64,000 nt of DNA, taken from positions 158,705 to 222,704 of the forward strand of contig CANFSP010000003.1 of assembly GCA_947449765.1 (NCBI GenBank). Direction: 5' to 3'. Below the pieces are notes generated by a model that was not told the origin of the DNA, searched no databases, and saw only the letters and a list, made by a program, of their open reading frames with translations. Each line of letters opens with the position of its first letter. Position 1 is the stretch's first letter. The DNA comes from Actinomycetota bacterium (lineage in GTDB: Bacteria > Actinomycetota > Actinomycetes > Actinomycetales > Microbacteriaceae). Below, piece by piece: positions 57,201 through 64,000 of this stretch. A program made the translations under genes and the position numbers.

Positions 57201-58535
57201 ACGTGGGCCCTGCTTGGAATTGTCACCGAGGTTATCCCGGCTTACAGCTCGAAGAACGTCGACTTCGTTCTTAATGCGGGAGCTCCGCTGACCATCTATG
57301 GCACGGATTTCACGCTCACGTCGACAACCAAAAATGTCAAAGGCGTGAAGTTCGGATCGGGAGGGACACTCATCACCCCGACGAGTAAGACTGCCACGTC
57401 CCTCGTCGTACAGATTCCTGTCAACACACAGGCAGCGTCAACGAGCGCACCTCGACAGGTTGACGTCTTGATTGTTCTCGGCGACAACACGACTGTTGCG
57501 GCTGGAAGCATCCGGTATATCGGTGCCACCAAGGCGAAGCAAACGGTGACCGGATTCATGACGATCAACCAAACGCTCACCACCGATACAACCGATTACC
57601 AATACGGGGCAACGGTCACCAATAACCTGACTGGTGCATCAAACCTCGCTCAGACGGTGACCGCCTCGCCAGCCACGGTGTGTTCCCTCAAACCTGGCTT
57701 CATGGTTCACTTCGAGGGCATGGCCGGCGTGTGCACTATCAAAAACGTTGTCGCCAGCAATGCCTACATGGACGGCGCGACGGATTCATGGACGATTACC
57801 GTTCGTGCAACCGACACCATCACAGCTCTGACGACAAATGGCTACGACGGCACGCGCGGATTCATTCCGAGCATCTCGACGGCTTCGAACCGTGGTTACA
57901 CGCTCGCGATTGCCAGTGGGTCCTCAACCGTGTGTGAGACGCCGACGGTCAACTCGTCCACGAAGCTCGTGGGTACTGTCTATCTCAAAGCGACTCGTCC
58001 GGTTGGGGCGACCACGTGTGACATCGTGGTGACCACCCCTTCCGCCACGACAACGTGGACGTCAGAAACCAAGACGGTATCGATACCGATTTTGTCGGCT
58101 GCTGGCGAAACGCTTGCGAAGGCGATAGATGTGACAAGTTCATCCAGTGCCTCGGTGAAAACGCCGTGGCGTGATGTCCGTCTGAACTGGAACTCGGTTA
58201 CGGGCGATCTCAAGATGGGCCTCTTGAGCACGTTCGTCGGGCCCGTTACAGCGACATTGAAGTTCAAAGACACGAGTAACGTTGCACAGTCGTGCGTGTT
58301 GAGCTTCGGAACACTTGCCGCTGTTCCCGCGGCACAGGTGACCGCGCTCAAGGTTCATCAGAGTGGTTCGTTCTGCAGTGGCGCAACCTTGACTAAGTTC
58401 AAGGCGAAGGTCACCCAGAGTGGGGCTGCTGGCACCCCGGTCACGCTCGACATCGTGTTCAAGAAGTACGACCCAGCGAACTACACCCTGAAGAGCACGG
58501 ACACCTACCCAACGCTTTACTTCACTCTCAAGTAG
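54219..58535 (+). CDS. Very large exported multi-domain surface protein (1438 aa)
   Basis: A Sec signal peptide MIRVKNRLALAVAAVLATVA, cleaved probably after AQA (about residue 30), heads a protein rich in Ser, Thr and Val. Fibronectin-type-like beta segments lie about 330-445 and 447-549. A delta-60-like segment (FDGVIDSSFGGSGSV) lies near 616, and an IPT/TIG-like domain (PLTIYGTDFTLTS) about 1023-1103. The rest (about 1104-1438) has other immunoglobulin-like beta patterns. No LPXTG or other wall anchor is visible, so it is secreted or loosely attached. It was not recognised as any named adhesin. It is followed by the InlB-repeat gene, and the two probably form a surface locus. Confidence 0.8.
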   Translation: MIRVKNRLALAVAAVLATVATVFVAQPAQAAASHSSGGASRITGMTVSRDYLGAASSTPTSSVSVPLPAAATSLTMTVKITFPYDFVDAHLNETWSYNLNQVVPAGVSVITTNPTAAGQVKLTTMSDDYALVVNATAKTIKFADHGDTSDPSVTFTVSNGGKTPTAGTYSLAPALTNPSGSAVGFAATDNDIYTNPSVSQKSFLFASDSSAAIPAGAVAQVTVDTCVLTYDPMLLPQPSNLSATLSVDNADVVIDGTVSKWYQRPTTLLGSLATSNTYSNNRRAHAVVTVNNGAGVSEKTPNVDLAVWSSDLPMGSDNLSAPCVPNTPAKPSLNISSSNGAVTFNFSAPTPSSTDIANSYDVSLLDATSHALVASANVLKSAMSLSSGTYYASTVNLKQLDGSTAFTPTPQAAYTLKIRAKATNSTEVYQSAYSAESDAKTYYKPFTPNKPTVTLASITGKSVTVTFPITTVGDTYFAAAWKASDTGYVTMLGQSDLTSCTVTGSTVTCVVSATSPNSFLKPDTYVVRVRAINPVYYSNSDWSPASTSFEGAAPGVTVATPDSSWTRGGKATIATSTDAPPTTSSSATKTVSDGLANMYVTSTGAASAGNFPITMKKMNFDGVIDSSFGGSGSVSFNIPSTTTGTAVGLFGSGQYAYVSRTGSPASSGFMGMSTPSSLAWSYREGTLGSAPGAAVVITSKLTSVCNGSWAKPMGFNLADAMLSNLISAPTARPVAVVTCVDAMNSKRFDVLASVASDGTLTQIWDLNPVWGGGASTNYSFDSFSVNPNATGTDIAIVASSQQASYSSEVYSNRTQRLIRVSVDGVGFASTVATPFTQAVELAPFNDGLTVPGILGTPISSPISPMGEISQPALKTDLKVTVLNGVTVGNFNTPVTLALDSATPMTSASTLSFPFNAKVTASDGSMYVNRSETVGSSETTAAAVMSSTGVFKTGQVATFDRNGDAFELRWIKGSLQKWMYVPPVVAPATASTSILTWALLGIVTEVIPAYSSKNVDFVLNAGAPLTIYGTDFTLTSTTKNVKGVKFGSGGTLITPTSKTATSLVVQIPVNTQAASTSAPRQVDVLIVLGDNTTVAAGSIRYIGATKAKQTVTGFMTINQTLTTDTTDYQYGATVTNNLTGASNLAQTVTASPATVCSLKPGFMVHFEGMAGVCTIKNVVASNAYMDGATDSWTITVRATDTITALTTNGYDGTRGFIPSISTASNRGYTLAIASGSSTVCETPTVNSSTKLVGTVYLKATRPVGATTCDIVVTTPSATTTWTSETKTVSIPILSAAGETLAKAIDVTSSSSASVKTPWRDVRLNWNSVTGDLKMGLLSTFVGPVTATLKFKDTSNVAQSCVLSFGTLAAVPAAQVTALKVHQSGSFCSGATLTKFKAKVTQSGAAGTPVTLDIVFKKYDPANYTLKSTDTYPTLYFTLK

Positions 58536-58552
58536 TCGATACCAAAGTTGCC

Positions 58553-58591
58553 GCGCGTGCGGGTCACTCACGACGAGTGACCCGCACGCGC
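58553..58591. terminator. Perfect 17-bp hairpin after the 1438-aa gene
   Basis: GCGCGTGCGGGTCACTC, loop ACGAC, then the exact reverse complement. No T-run follows, so it may act as a bidirectional or Rho-assisted stop. Confidence 0.6.
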
Positions 58592-58834
58592 CTTAATGCC
58601 TGGGCTCCGTCCAACAGTTCGAACACGATGCTGCGTTGTCGACGGCTCTCAGGCGCTGCTGTGAATCCCGTGCATGACAAAGCGCGCAGGGTAAAAACCC
58701 CCTGAACCAGTTATAGTTAACAAAAAATAAAACATTTGTCTAGAAACCTGCACGTCCTCGAGGCGAAGAGCCTCGCGGGGTGCAGGATTTTTGGCGCTTT
58801 CACCAGAACACCGAACACGAAAGGGGTGACAAGA
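58592..58834 (+). promoter_or_regulatory. Upstream region of the InlB-repeat gene with a leader hairpin
   Basis: No gene is visible in this 243-nt stretch. An AT-rich section (58707-58745, with TTATAGTTAAC) is a plausible promoter. Downstream, CCTGCAC (58747-58753) pairs with GTGCAGG (58780-58786) around an inner CGAGGC/GCCTCG hairpin, followed by ATTTTT. GAAAGGGG lies about 9 nt before the ATG at 58835. Confidence 0.4.
58747..58792 (+). terminator. Hairpin plus T-run in the leader of the InlB-repeat gene
   Basis: A nested stem (7 bp outer, 6 bp inner, 5-nt loop) directly followed by ATTTTT. Because it lies between the probable promoter and the start codon, it may be an attenuator rather than a gene end. 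Confidence 0.5.
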
Positions 58835-61800
58835 ATGGCTGCTAAACATCGCCGCCGAAGTGGATACTTCGGCTATGCAGCAGCGGGCCTCGCGGTCGTT
58901 GCCGCTCTCGTCATTCAGGTCATCGTGGGTGGAACCGGTGGACTTCCCGGCGCCGAGGCAGTTGTCCCGTCAACGGTGACATTTGATAAGAATGCTGTCG
59001 ATGCATCAGGAACGATGGCTGCTCAGACCTCGTCGACAACAACCGCGCTGACATCCAATGGATTTACGAAGGTCTGTAATAACTTCGCTTCGTGGAACAC
59101 CGTATCCAACGGATCGGGAACCACTTACGCGAACGGAGCGACCTACTCATTCACGTCGTCTATTACGCTCTATGCACAATGGACGAGCTCGGGAAACGTC
59201 ATCGTCTTCAACGCCAACGGTGGATCTGGTTCTATGGCGCCGCAGTGTTCGTTCACAGCTGTCAACATCAGTTCGAACACCCTGACGCCAAGCGCAGGTT
59301 ATGTCTTCAACGGCTGGAATACCGCAGCGAATGGTTCCGGCACCGCATACGCAGACGGTGCGAGCTTTCCGTTCAGCGCAGTCGCTACTACTCTCTACGC
59401 TCAGTGGACCCCGGCCCCTAACCGTACGGTGACGTTTGACACTAACGGCGGATCAGGTTCGATGTCTCCTCAGACCGCTAACCTGACGACAGCCTTATCC
59501 ACCAACACGTTCACACGCACAGGTTACGGTTTCGCGTCCTGGAACACCGCAGCAAATGGCACGGGCACGACGTACGCCGCGGGTGCCACATACTCATTCT
59601 CCGCTGACGTCACTCTCTACGCCCAGTGGACTCTCAACACGTACACCATCACGTTCAACAAGAACAACGGCAGTGGTTCGATGTCGAACCAAACCTACAC
59701 ACACGGCGTTGCGGCTAACCTCGCCAGCAGCACATACACGCGCACGAACTACCTCTTTACCGGATGGAATACGGCGGTCGACGGTTCAGGTACCGCATAC
59801 CAATCCGGTTCCTCTTATACGTTCACCGCATCGACAACTCTTTATGCGCAGTGGACGAACCAGATTTCAATAAGCTTCGATGCAAATGGTGGCTCAGGCT
59901 CAATGGCAGCCCAGACTTTCACCATCAACACATCCGGGACCTTGAATGCGAACACGTTCACGCGTGACGGCTACATCTTTTATGGTTGGAACACCGCCGC
60001 CAACGGAACAGGTACCGCGTACTACGATTCCGGCTCCGCGACATTCGCATCCGCAACCACGATTTACGCCAAGTGGGTTGCCGTACCCGTTGGTTCGGCC
60101 GGCGTCATCTTTAATGCAAACGGCGGTTCTGGAACAATGTCGGCGCAGGTCGCTTCGTCACCCACCGCACTGAATGCCAATGGTTTCACCGCACCGGCGA
60201 GCAGTGGCAAGACGTTTCAAGGATGGAACACTGCGTCCAACGGGTCAGGCACGGCATATGGTCCCGGAGCTACCTATCCCTTCTCCTCGAATACAACTCT
60301 CTTCGCACAGTGGGGCTTCGCACTTACCTTTAATAAGAACGCAGCAGACGCCACTGGCACGATGGCTGACCAAGTGGGATTCGTCACGTCAACCGCGATC
60401 AACGCCAACGCATTTTCGCGCACCGGCTATGTCTTTGTGGGTTGGACGACTTCAAACTCTGCGGTGACAGGAACCCTGAGCACCATTTACGCCAATCAGG
60501 CAAGCATCACCCTGACGGCTGCGAGGACGCTCTACTCCCAATGGGCGCCGGGATCACCGGGTCAGTATGCCGTCATGTTCCTAGGCAACGGTGGTGCAGC
60601 TGCGGATACATCGACGGTCTTCTATCAGGCCGCCAGCACAAGTACAGCCCTCACATCGAACCCCTTCATCCGTGCCGGCTACACCTTCCTCGGCTGGACC
60701 GACGTCTCGGGTGGCACCACAGCCATTTATGCAGATGGCACGTCGTACGCATTCACTGCATCCAAGACCCTCTGGGCGGTGTGGAAACAGAACACCGTCA
60801 CGTATAACGCCAATGGTGGAACAAGCGCACCTACTGCGCAGACCGGTACATCCGATGCCCAGCTGAGTACCTATACACAGAGTCGCACGGGCTACGTCTT
60901 CTCGGGGTGGAACACCGCAGCAGATGGAAGCGGTGTTGGCTATGGTCAGAATGCGACATTCCCACTTGGTGGTTCGAATACGAGTACTACTCTGTATGCC
61001 CAATGGTTGGTCGTACCTACCGGCAGCAAGTACGTCATGTACGTCGGCAACAACGCAACCTCGGGAACCATGCTTCCTCAGATCGCTGCGACGACCACAG
61101 CCCTCACATCGAATGCCTTTACGCGGTCGCAGTACGTATTCGGTGGCTGGAACACAAAGTCAGATGGAACCGGAACAAGCTACGCCGACGGCGTGAGTTA
61201 CTCCTTCTCGGCAAGCATCACTCTCTACGCGCAGTGGCAGCCCATCGTTACCTATAACCCGAACTACGTCGGTGGTGGGGCCACGGTAACGCAGGCCGCT
61301 CCGACTTCGTGGACGCTATTGCCGCTGATGTACTCACGCTCGGGCTATGTGTTCAAAGGCTGGAACACTGCAACAGATGGCTCAGGTACCTGGTACCGCA
61401 ACGGTGAGAGCGGAATCTCAAACACGAGCAGTCGTGGCATCACGTCGCCGACCACAATCTATGCACAATGGGTTTCTGTAGCGGCGGGTGAACACGTTGT
61501 CATCTTCTGGACCAGCTCACCAACGACGCAGAAGGCGAGTGTTCCCACGGCCCTGACTGTCGCCGCTGGAACGACCAAAAAGACTTTCCTAGGCTGGGCG
61601 ACTTCACCGACTGGGGCCATCGCGTACACGGACAAAGCTACATACCCGTTTGATGCCGACATAACGCTCTTCCCGATTTATGGTCCCAACATTGTTACAT
61701 TCGACGCCAATGGTGGTCGAGGAACGATGTCGACACAGACCGCGACTTCGTCGACCAACTTGACGATTGGAGCGTTCGCACGCACCGGCTTCACATTTAT

Positions 61801-64000
61801 CGGGTGGAACACCAAAGCTGACGGCACGGGAACAACTTACGCTGATCAGGGGAGCTATCCATTTGGAAGCGCGAACACATCCGCCACGCTCTACGCACAG
61901 TGGACCCCTTCCGGTTATCTCGTCTCGTACAACGCAAATGGCGGAACTGGGTCTATGGCATCCCAGTCGGTCACCTCGCCTAATTCGCTCGTACTTGCGC
62001 CAAACGTCTTCTCCAAAGTGGGAAAGATTTTCACCGGCTGGTCGACCAATGCTGCGGGTACCGGAACGAGCTACCTCGACGGCGCAACGGTTACGCCGAC
62101 CGCCAACCTCACCCTTTACGCTCAGTGGGTAGCTCGTGCTCCCCACCAAATCAGTTTTGATGCAAACGGTGGTACCGGGTCGATGGATCCCATCACGAAC
62201 ACCACCGGCTCACTCGTCCTTCCCGGAAACACTTTCGTCAAAGACAACGCCATCTTCTATGGATGGAACACGGCGGCCGACGGTTCGGGTACGGGGTACG
62301 CGGATCAGTCCCTCGCGGTTGTGAATTCCGACTTACTTCTCTACGCGCAGTACATTACGTTTACGTCCGGTCAAGTTGCCATATCGTTCAGCCCCAATGG
62401 AGGAACGGGATCCTCCATCACCCCACTGGTTGGCACTCCGACGTTCACCACCACCGCTCCAGCTAATCCGTTCGCGTATCCATCATTTGTTTTTGCAGGC
62501 TGGAACACTCGATCCGATGGCGCGGGCACGATGTATGCACCGGGATCCACGCTGACGTTCCCGAGTGAGAGCACCACGCTTTACGCCATCTGGACACCAA
62601 CGTGGTTCACGGTCACTTTTGTTACCAATGGCGGAACGGGAACAATGGATTCCCAGGTCGGCAATGAAGCTTCCAACCTGAACGCAAATACTTTTACTCG
62701 GACGAACTGGGTCTTCTCGGGTTGGAACACGGCAGCTAACGGAACCGGTACGGCTTACTTAAACTCCGCATCGTTTAATTTCCAATCGAGCATCACGCTC
62801 TACGCGCAGTGGACCCAAACCGCGTTTACGGTTACCTACAACGCCAACGGCGGTGTGGGCTCGATGGCAGATCAAACTTCCGCCACGGCCTCTACTCCGC
62901 TTCAGCCAAATGTTTTCACGCGGGACGGGTATGTCTTCTCGCGATGGGACACATCAGCTTCAGGCACGGGCACTTCATACGCAAATGGTGCGAACTATGG
63001 CTTTGCGGCTGACCTCACGCTCTACGCAGTCTGGACGCCTCTCTTTACCGTGACTTTTGATCCCAACGGCGGATCAGGCTCCATGAGCAATCAGACTGCG
63101 AATGTGTCCACTCCCCTGACGGTGACGACCTTCACCAAGTCCGCGTATTCGTTCTCTGGCTGGAACACCGCGGCAAATGGTTCAGGGACGAGGTATCTCG
63201 ATGGAGCGGCCTATCCCTTCACCTCCAGTGTCACGCTCTATGCACAGTGGACTCTGATTACGTACCCCGTCGTATTTGATGGCAACGGCGGGTCGGGCTC
63301 GATGTCGACGATTCGTGGTGTCGGAGTGACGACACTCCCCGCGAACACGTTCACCCGATCGGGATATACATATAAAGGATGGGCGCTCACGCCCGAAGTT
63401 CTCTCGGCCACATACTCGAACACGGGTTCCGTCAACGTCACCGCCCCGATGACTTTGTATGCGGTGTGGAGTCCCGACCAGCACACCATCACGTACGCGT
63501 CACAGGGGGGGTCGAGCGTCCCGTCCGACACATTCGTGACAGACGCGACAATTACATTGCCCGCCGCTCCTACTCGTGCCGGGTACACGTTCAACGGTTG
63601 GTTTGTAGCTTCGTCAGGTGGCACAACTGTTGGGGCAACTTACACCCCGCCACTACCCGTCGACGTTACGTTATATGCGCAGTGGACGGTTAATACCTAC
63701 AACGTGACGTATGACGATAATGGTGCGACTACGGCGCATGTTGGTGGTGCGGCTACGTATACGACTGGTTCGGCGTTCTCGTTGCCGACTGTTCCGTCTC
63801 GGTCGGGGTACACGTTTGCTGGGTGGCGTTTGACGGGTTCGAATGCGACGACGGCGACGCTTGCGGCGTCTGCTACGTCGGCGACTCCGGCCGGGTATGG
63901 CGATGTGACGCTGACGGCGCAGTGGACGGCGATCACTTACAACGTGACGTATGACGATAATGGTGCGACTACGGCGCATGACGGAGGTGACGCAACTTAT
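58835..64000 (+). CDS. Giant InlB B-repeat (Flg_new-type) surface protein, truncated by the window edge
   Basis: At least 1722 residues, open to the right edge with no stop. A basic start and one hydrophobic helix (about residues 10-35, GYFGYAAAGLAVVAALVIQV) act as a signal or anchor. From about residue 48 the protein is a chain of about 22 repeat units of 65-80 residues. The typical unit is VTFDANGGSGSM, then FTRTGYxFxGWNTAANGSGT, then YADGAxYxFxAxxTLYAQW. These are InlB B-repeats (Listeria-Bacteroides repeats), known from surface adhesins. Unit order varies from clean to degenerate (WAVW, FPIY, YAQY endings). The final two units (from about 63,690) have a different sequence and codon choice. 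Confidence 0.88.
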   Translation, partial: MAAKHRRRSGYFGYAAAGLAVVAALVIQVIVGGTGGLPGAEAVVPSTVTFDKNAVDASGTMAAQTSSTTTALTSNGFTKVCNNFASWNTVSNGSGTTYANGATYSFTSSITLYAQWTSSGNVIVFNANGGSGSMAPQCSFTAVNISSNTLTPSAGYVFNGWNTAANGSGTAYADGASFPFSAVATTLYAQWTPAPNRTVTFDTNGGSGSMSPQTANLTTALSTNTFTRTGYGFASWNTAANGTGTTYAAGATYSFSADVTLYAQWTLNTYTITFNKNNGSGSMSNQTYTHGVAANLASSTYTRTNYLFTGWNTAVDGSGTAYQSGSSYTFTASTTLYAQWTNQISISFDANGGSGSMAAQTFTINTSGTLNANTFTRDGYIFYGWNTAANGTGTAYYDSGSATFASATTIYAKWVAVPVGSAGVIFNANGGSGTMSAQVASSPTALNANGFTAPASSGKTFQGWNTASNGSGTAYGPGATYPFSSNTTLFAQWGFALTFNKNAADATGTMADQVGFVTSTAINANAFSRTGYVFVGWTTSNSAVTGTLSTIYANQASITLTAARTLYSQWAPGSPGQYAVMFLGNGGAAADTSTVFYQAASTSTALTSNPFIRAGYTFLGWTDVSGGTTAIYADGTSYAFTASKTLWAVWKQNTVTYNANGGTSAPTAQTGTSDAQLSTYTQSRTGYVFSGWNTAADGSGVGYGQNATFPLGGSNTSTTLYAQWLVVPTGSKYVMYVGNNATSGTMLPQIAATTTALTSNAFTRSQYVFGGWNTKSDGTGTSYADGVSYSFSASITLYAQWQPIVTYNPNYVGGGATVTQAAPTSWTLLPLMYSRSGYVFKGWNTATDGSGTWYRNGESGISNTSSRGITSPTTIYAQWVSVAAGEHVVIFWTSSPTTQKASVPTALTVAAGTTKKTFLGWATSPTGAIAYTDKATYPFDADITLFPIYGPNIVTFDANGGRGTMSTQTATSSTNLTIGAFARTGFTFIGWNTKADGTGTTYADQGSYPFGSANTSATLYAQWTPSGYLVSYNANGGTGSMASQSVTSPNSLVLAPNVFSKVGKIFTGWSTNAAGTGTSYLDGATVTPTANLTLYAQWVARAPHQISFDANGGTGSMDPITNTTGSLVLPGNTFVKDNAIFYGWNTAADGSGTGYADQSLAVVNSDLLLYAQYITFTSGQVAISFSPNGGTGSSITPLVGTPTFTTTAPANPFAYPSFVFAGWNTRSDGAGTMYAPGSTLTFPSESTTLYAIWTPTWFTVTFVTNGGTGTMDSQVGNEASNLNANTFTRTNWVFSGWNTAANGTGTAYLNSASFNFQSSITLYAQWTQTAFTVTYNANGGVGSMADQTSATASTPLQPNVFTRDGYVFSRWDTSASGTGTSYANGANYGFAADLTLYAVWTPLFTVTFDPNGGSGSMSNQTANVSTPLTVTTFTKSAYSFSGWNTAANGSGTRYLDGAAYPFTSSVTLYAQWTLITYPVVFDGNGGSGSMSTIRGVGVTTLPANTFTRSGYTYKGWALTPEVLSATYSNTGSVNVTAPMTLYAVWSPDQHTITYASQGGSSVPSDTFVTDATITLPAAPTRAGYTFNGWFVASSGGTTVGATYTPPLPVDVTLYAQWTVNTYNVTYDDNGATTAHVGGAATYTTGSAFSLPTVPSRSGYTFAGWRLTGSNATTATLAASATSATPAGYGDVTLTAQWTAITYNVTYDDNGATTAHDGGDATY
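63661..64000 (+). repeat. 240-bp near-identical tandem modules at the right edge
   Basis: A stretch of 43 bases beginning TACAACGTGACGTATGACGA is repeated exactly at 63698-63740 and 63938-63980. The period is 240 nt (80 codons). Earlier InlB units are far more diverged at the DNA level, so this array is younger. Confidence 0.8.

Noticed and set aside
59058..63936. Many 60-140-residue open frames on both strands in the InlB-repeat region
   Set aside because: All are shadows of the long open plus-strand frame from 58835; none has independent signals.

Overview
The window is about 64 kb of densely packed, moderately high-GC (estimated by eye, near 58-60 %) actinobacterial chromosome. The enzyme repertoire fits an aerobic member of the Microbacteriaceae (order Micrococcales), perhaps a small-genome aquatic one. 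It includes menaquinone synthesis, system II cytochrome c maturation, a mycoredoxin-like protein, the tiny ribosomal protein with an AURKAIP1/COX24 motif, a DUF4229 protein and a short AspRS. The strongest shared signature is regulatory: at least 27 start codons lie 6 or 7 nt downstream of a TANNNT-like -10 hexamer (often TAGGCT, TAGACT or TAAACT). That is the layout of leaderless mRNAs, and it was used here to choose several start codons. No source organism can be proved from the sequence alone.

Layout. 1-15.5 kb: end of an RND pump, two EamA transporters, a DEAD-box helicase with an Arg/Asp-rich repeat arm, an acyl-CoA oxidase-like enzyme, an MFS pump, an Nramp-like transporter, small membrane proteins, an aldo/keto reductase with a dienelactone hydrolase, an aldehyde dehydrogenase and a DUF2252 protein. 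15.5-24 kb: metH, a three-gene ATP-grasp/alpha-E/transglutaminase operon, and a photolyase. 24-33 kb: a winged-helix regulator preceded by a cysteine-containing leaderless leader peptide with an attenuator-like stem, then upp, tadA, a GATase-CDF pair, proC-arsR, bS22-like, redoxin and Dabb genes, a SHOCT protein and aspS. 32.5-37 kb: a histidine phosphatase followed by tlpA-ccdA-resB-ccsB. 37-48 kb: menC, menB, menE, menA, menD, menF and menG, with a polyprenyl diphosphate synthase and a ferredoxin-NADP reductase. 48-54 kb: an aminotransferase, two esterase-type hydrolases, yajQ, tRNA-Tyr and a FUSC-like membrane protein. 54-64 kb: two very large exported proteins, one with fibronectin/delta-60/IPT-like segments (1438 aa) and one built of about 22 InlB-type B-repeats that runs off the right edge.

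How it works together. The 33-48 kb block is a respiratory-chain assembly region: haem/thiol handling for c-type cytochromes, then the whole chorismate-to-menaquinone route including the quinone tail synthase. The 54-64 kb block is a surface/adhesion locus with different amino-acid and base character. The items most worth a second look are the leader peptide upstream of the winged-helix gene (25,048-25,172), the divergent promoters whose -10 boxes overlap, the GGTTGAGTA...GTATCGAAACC palindromic repeats, the duplicated tRNA-Tyr 3' end, and the 240-bp near-identical modules at the right edge.
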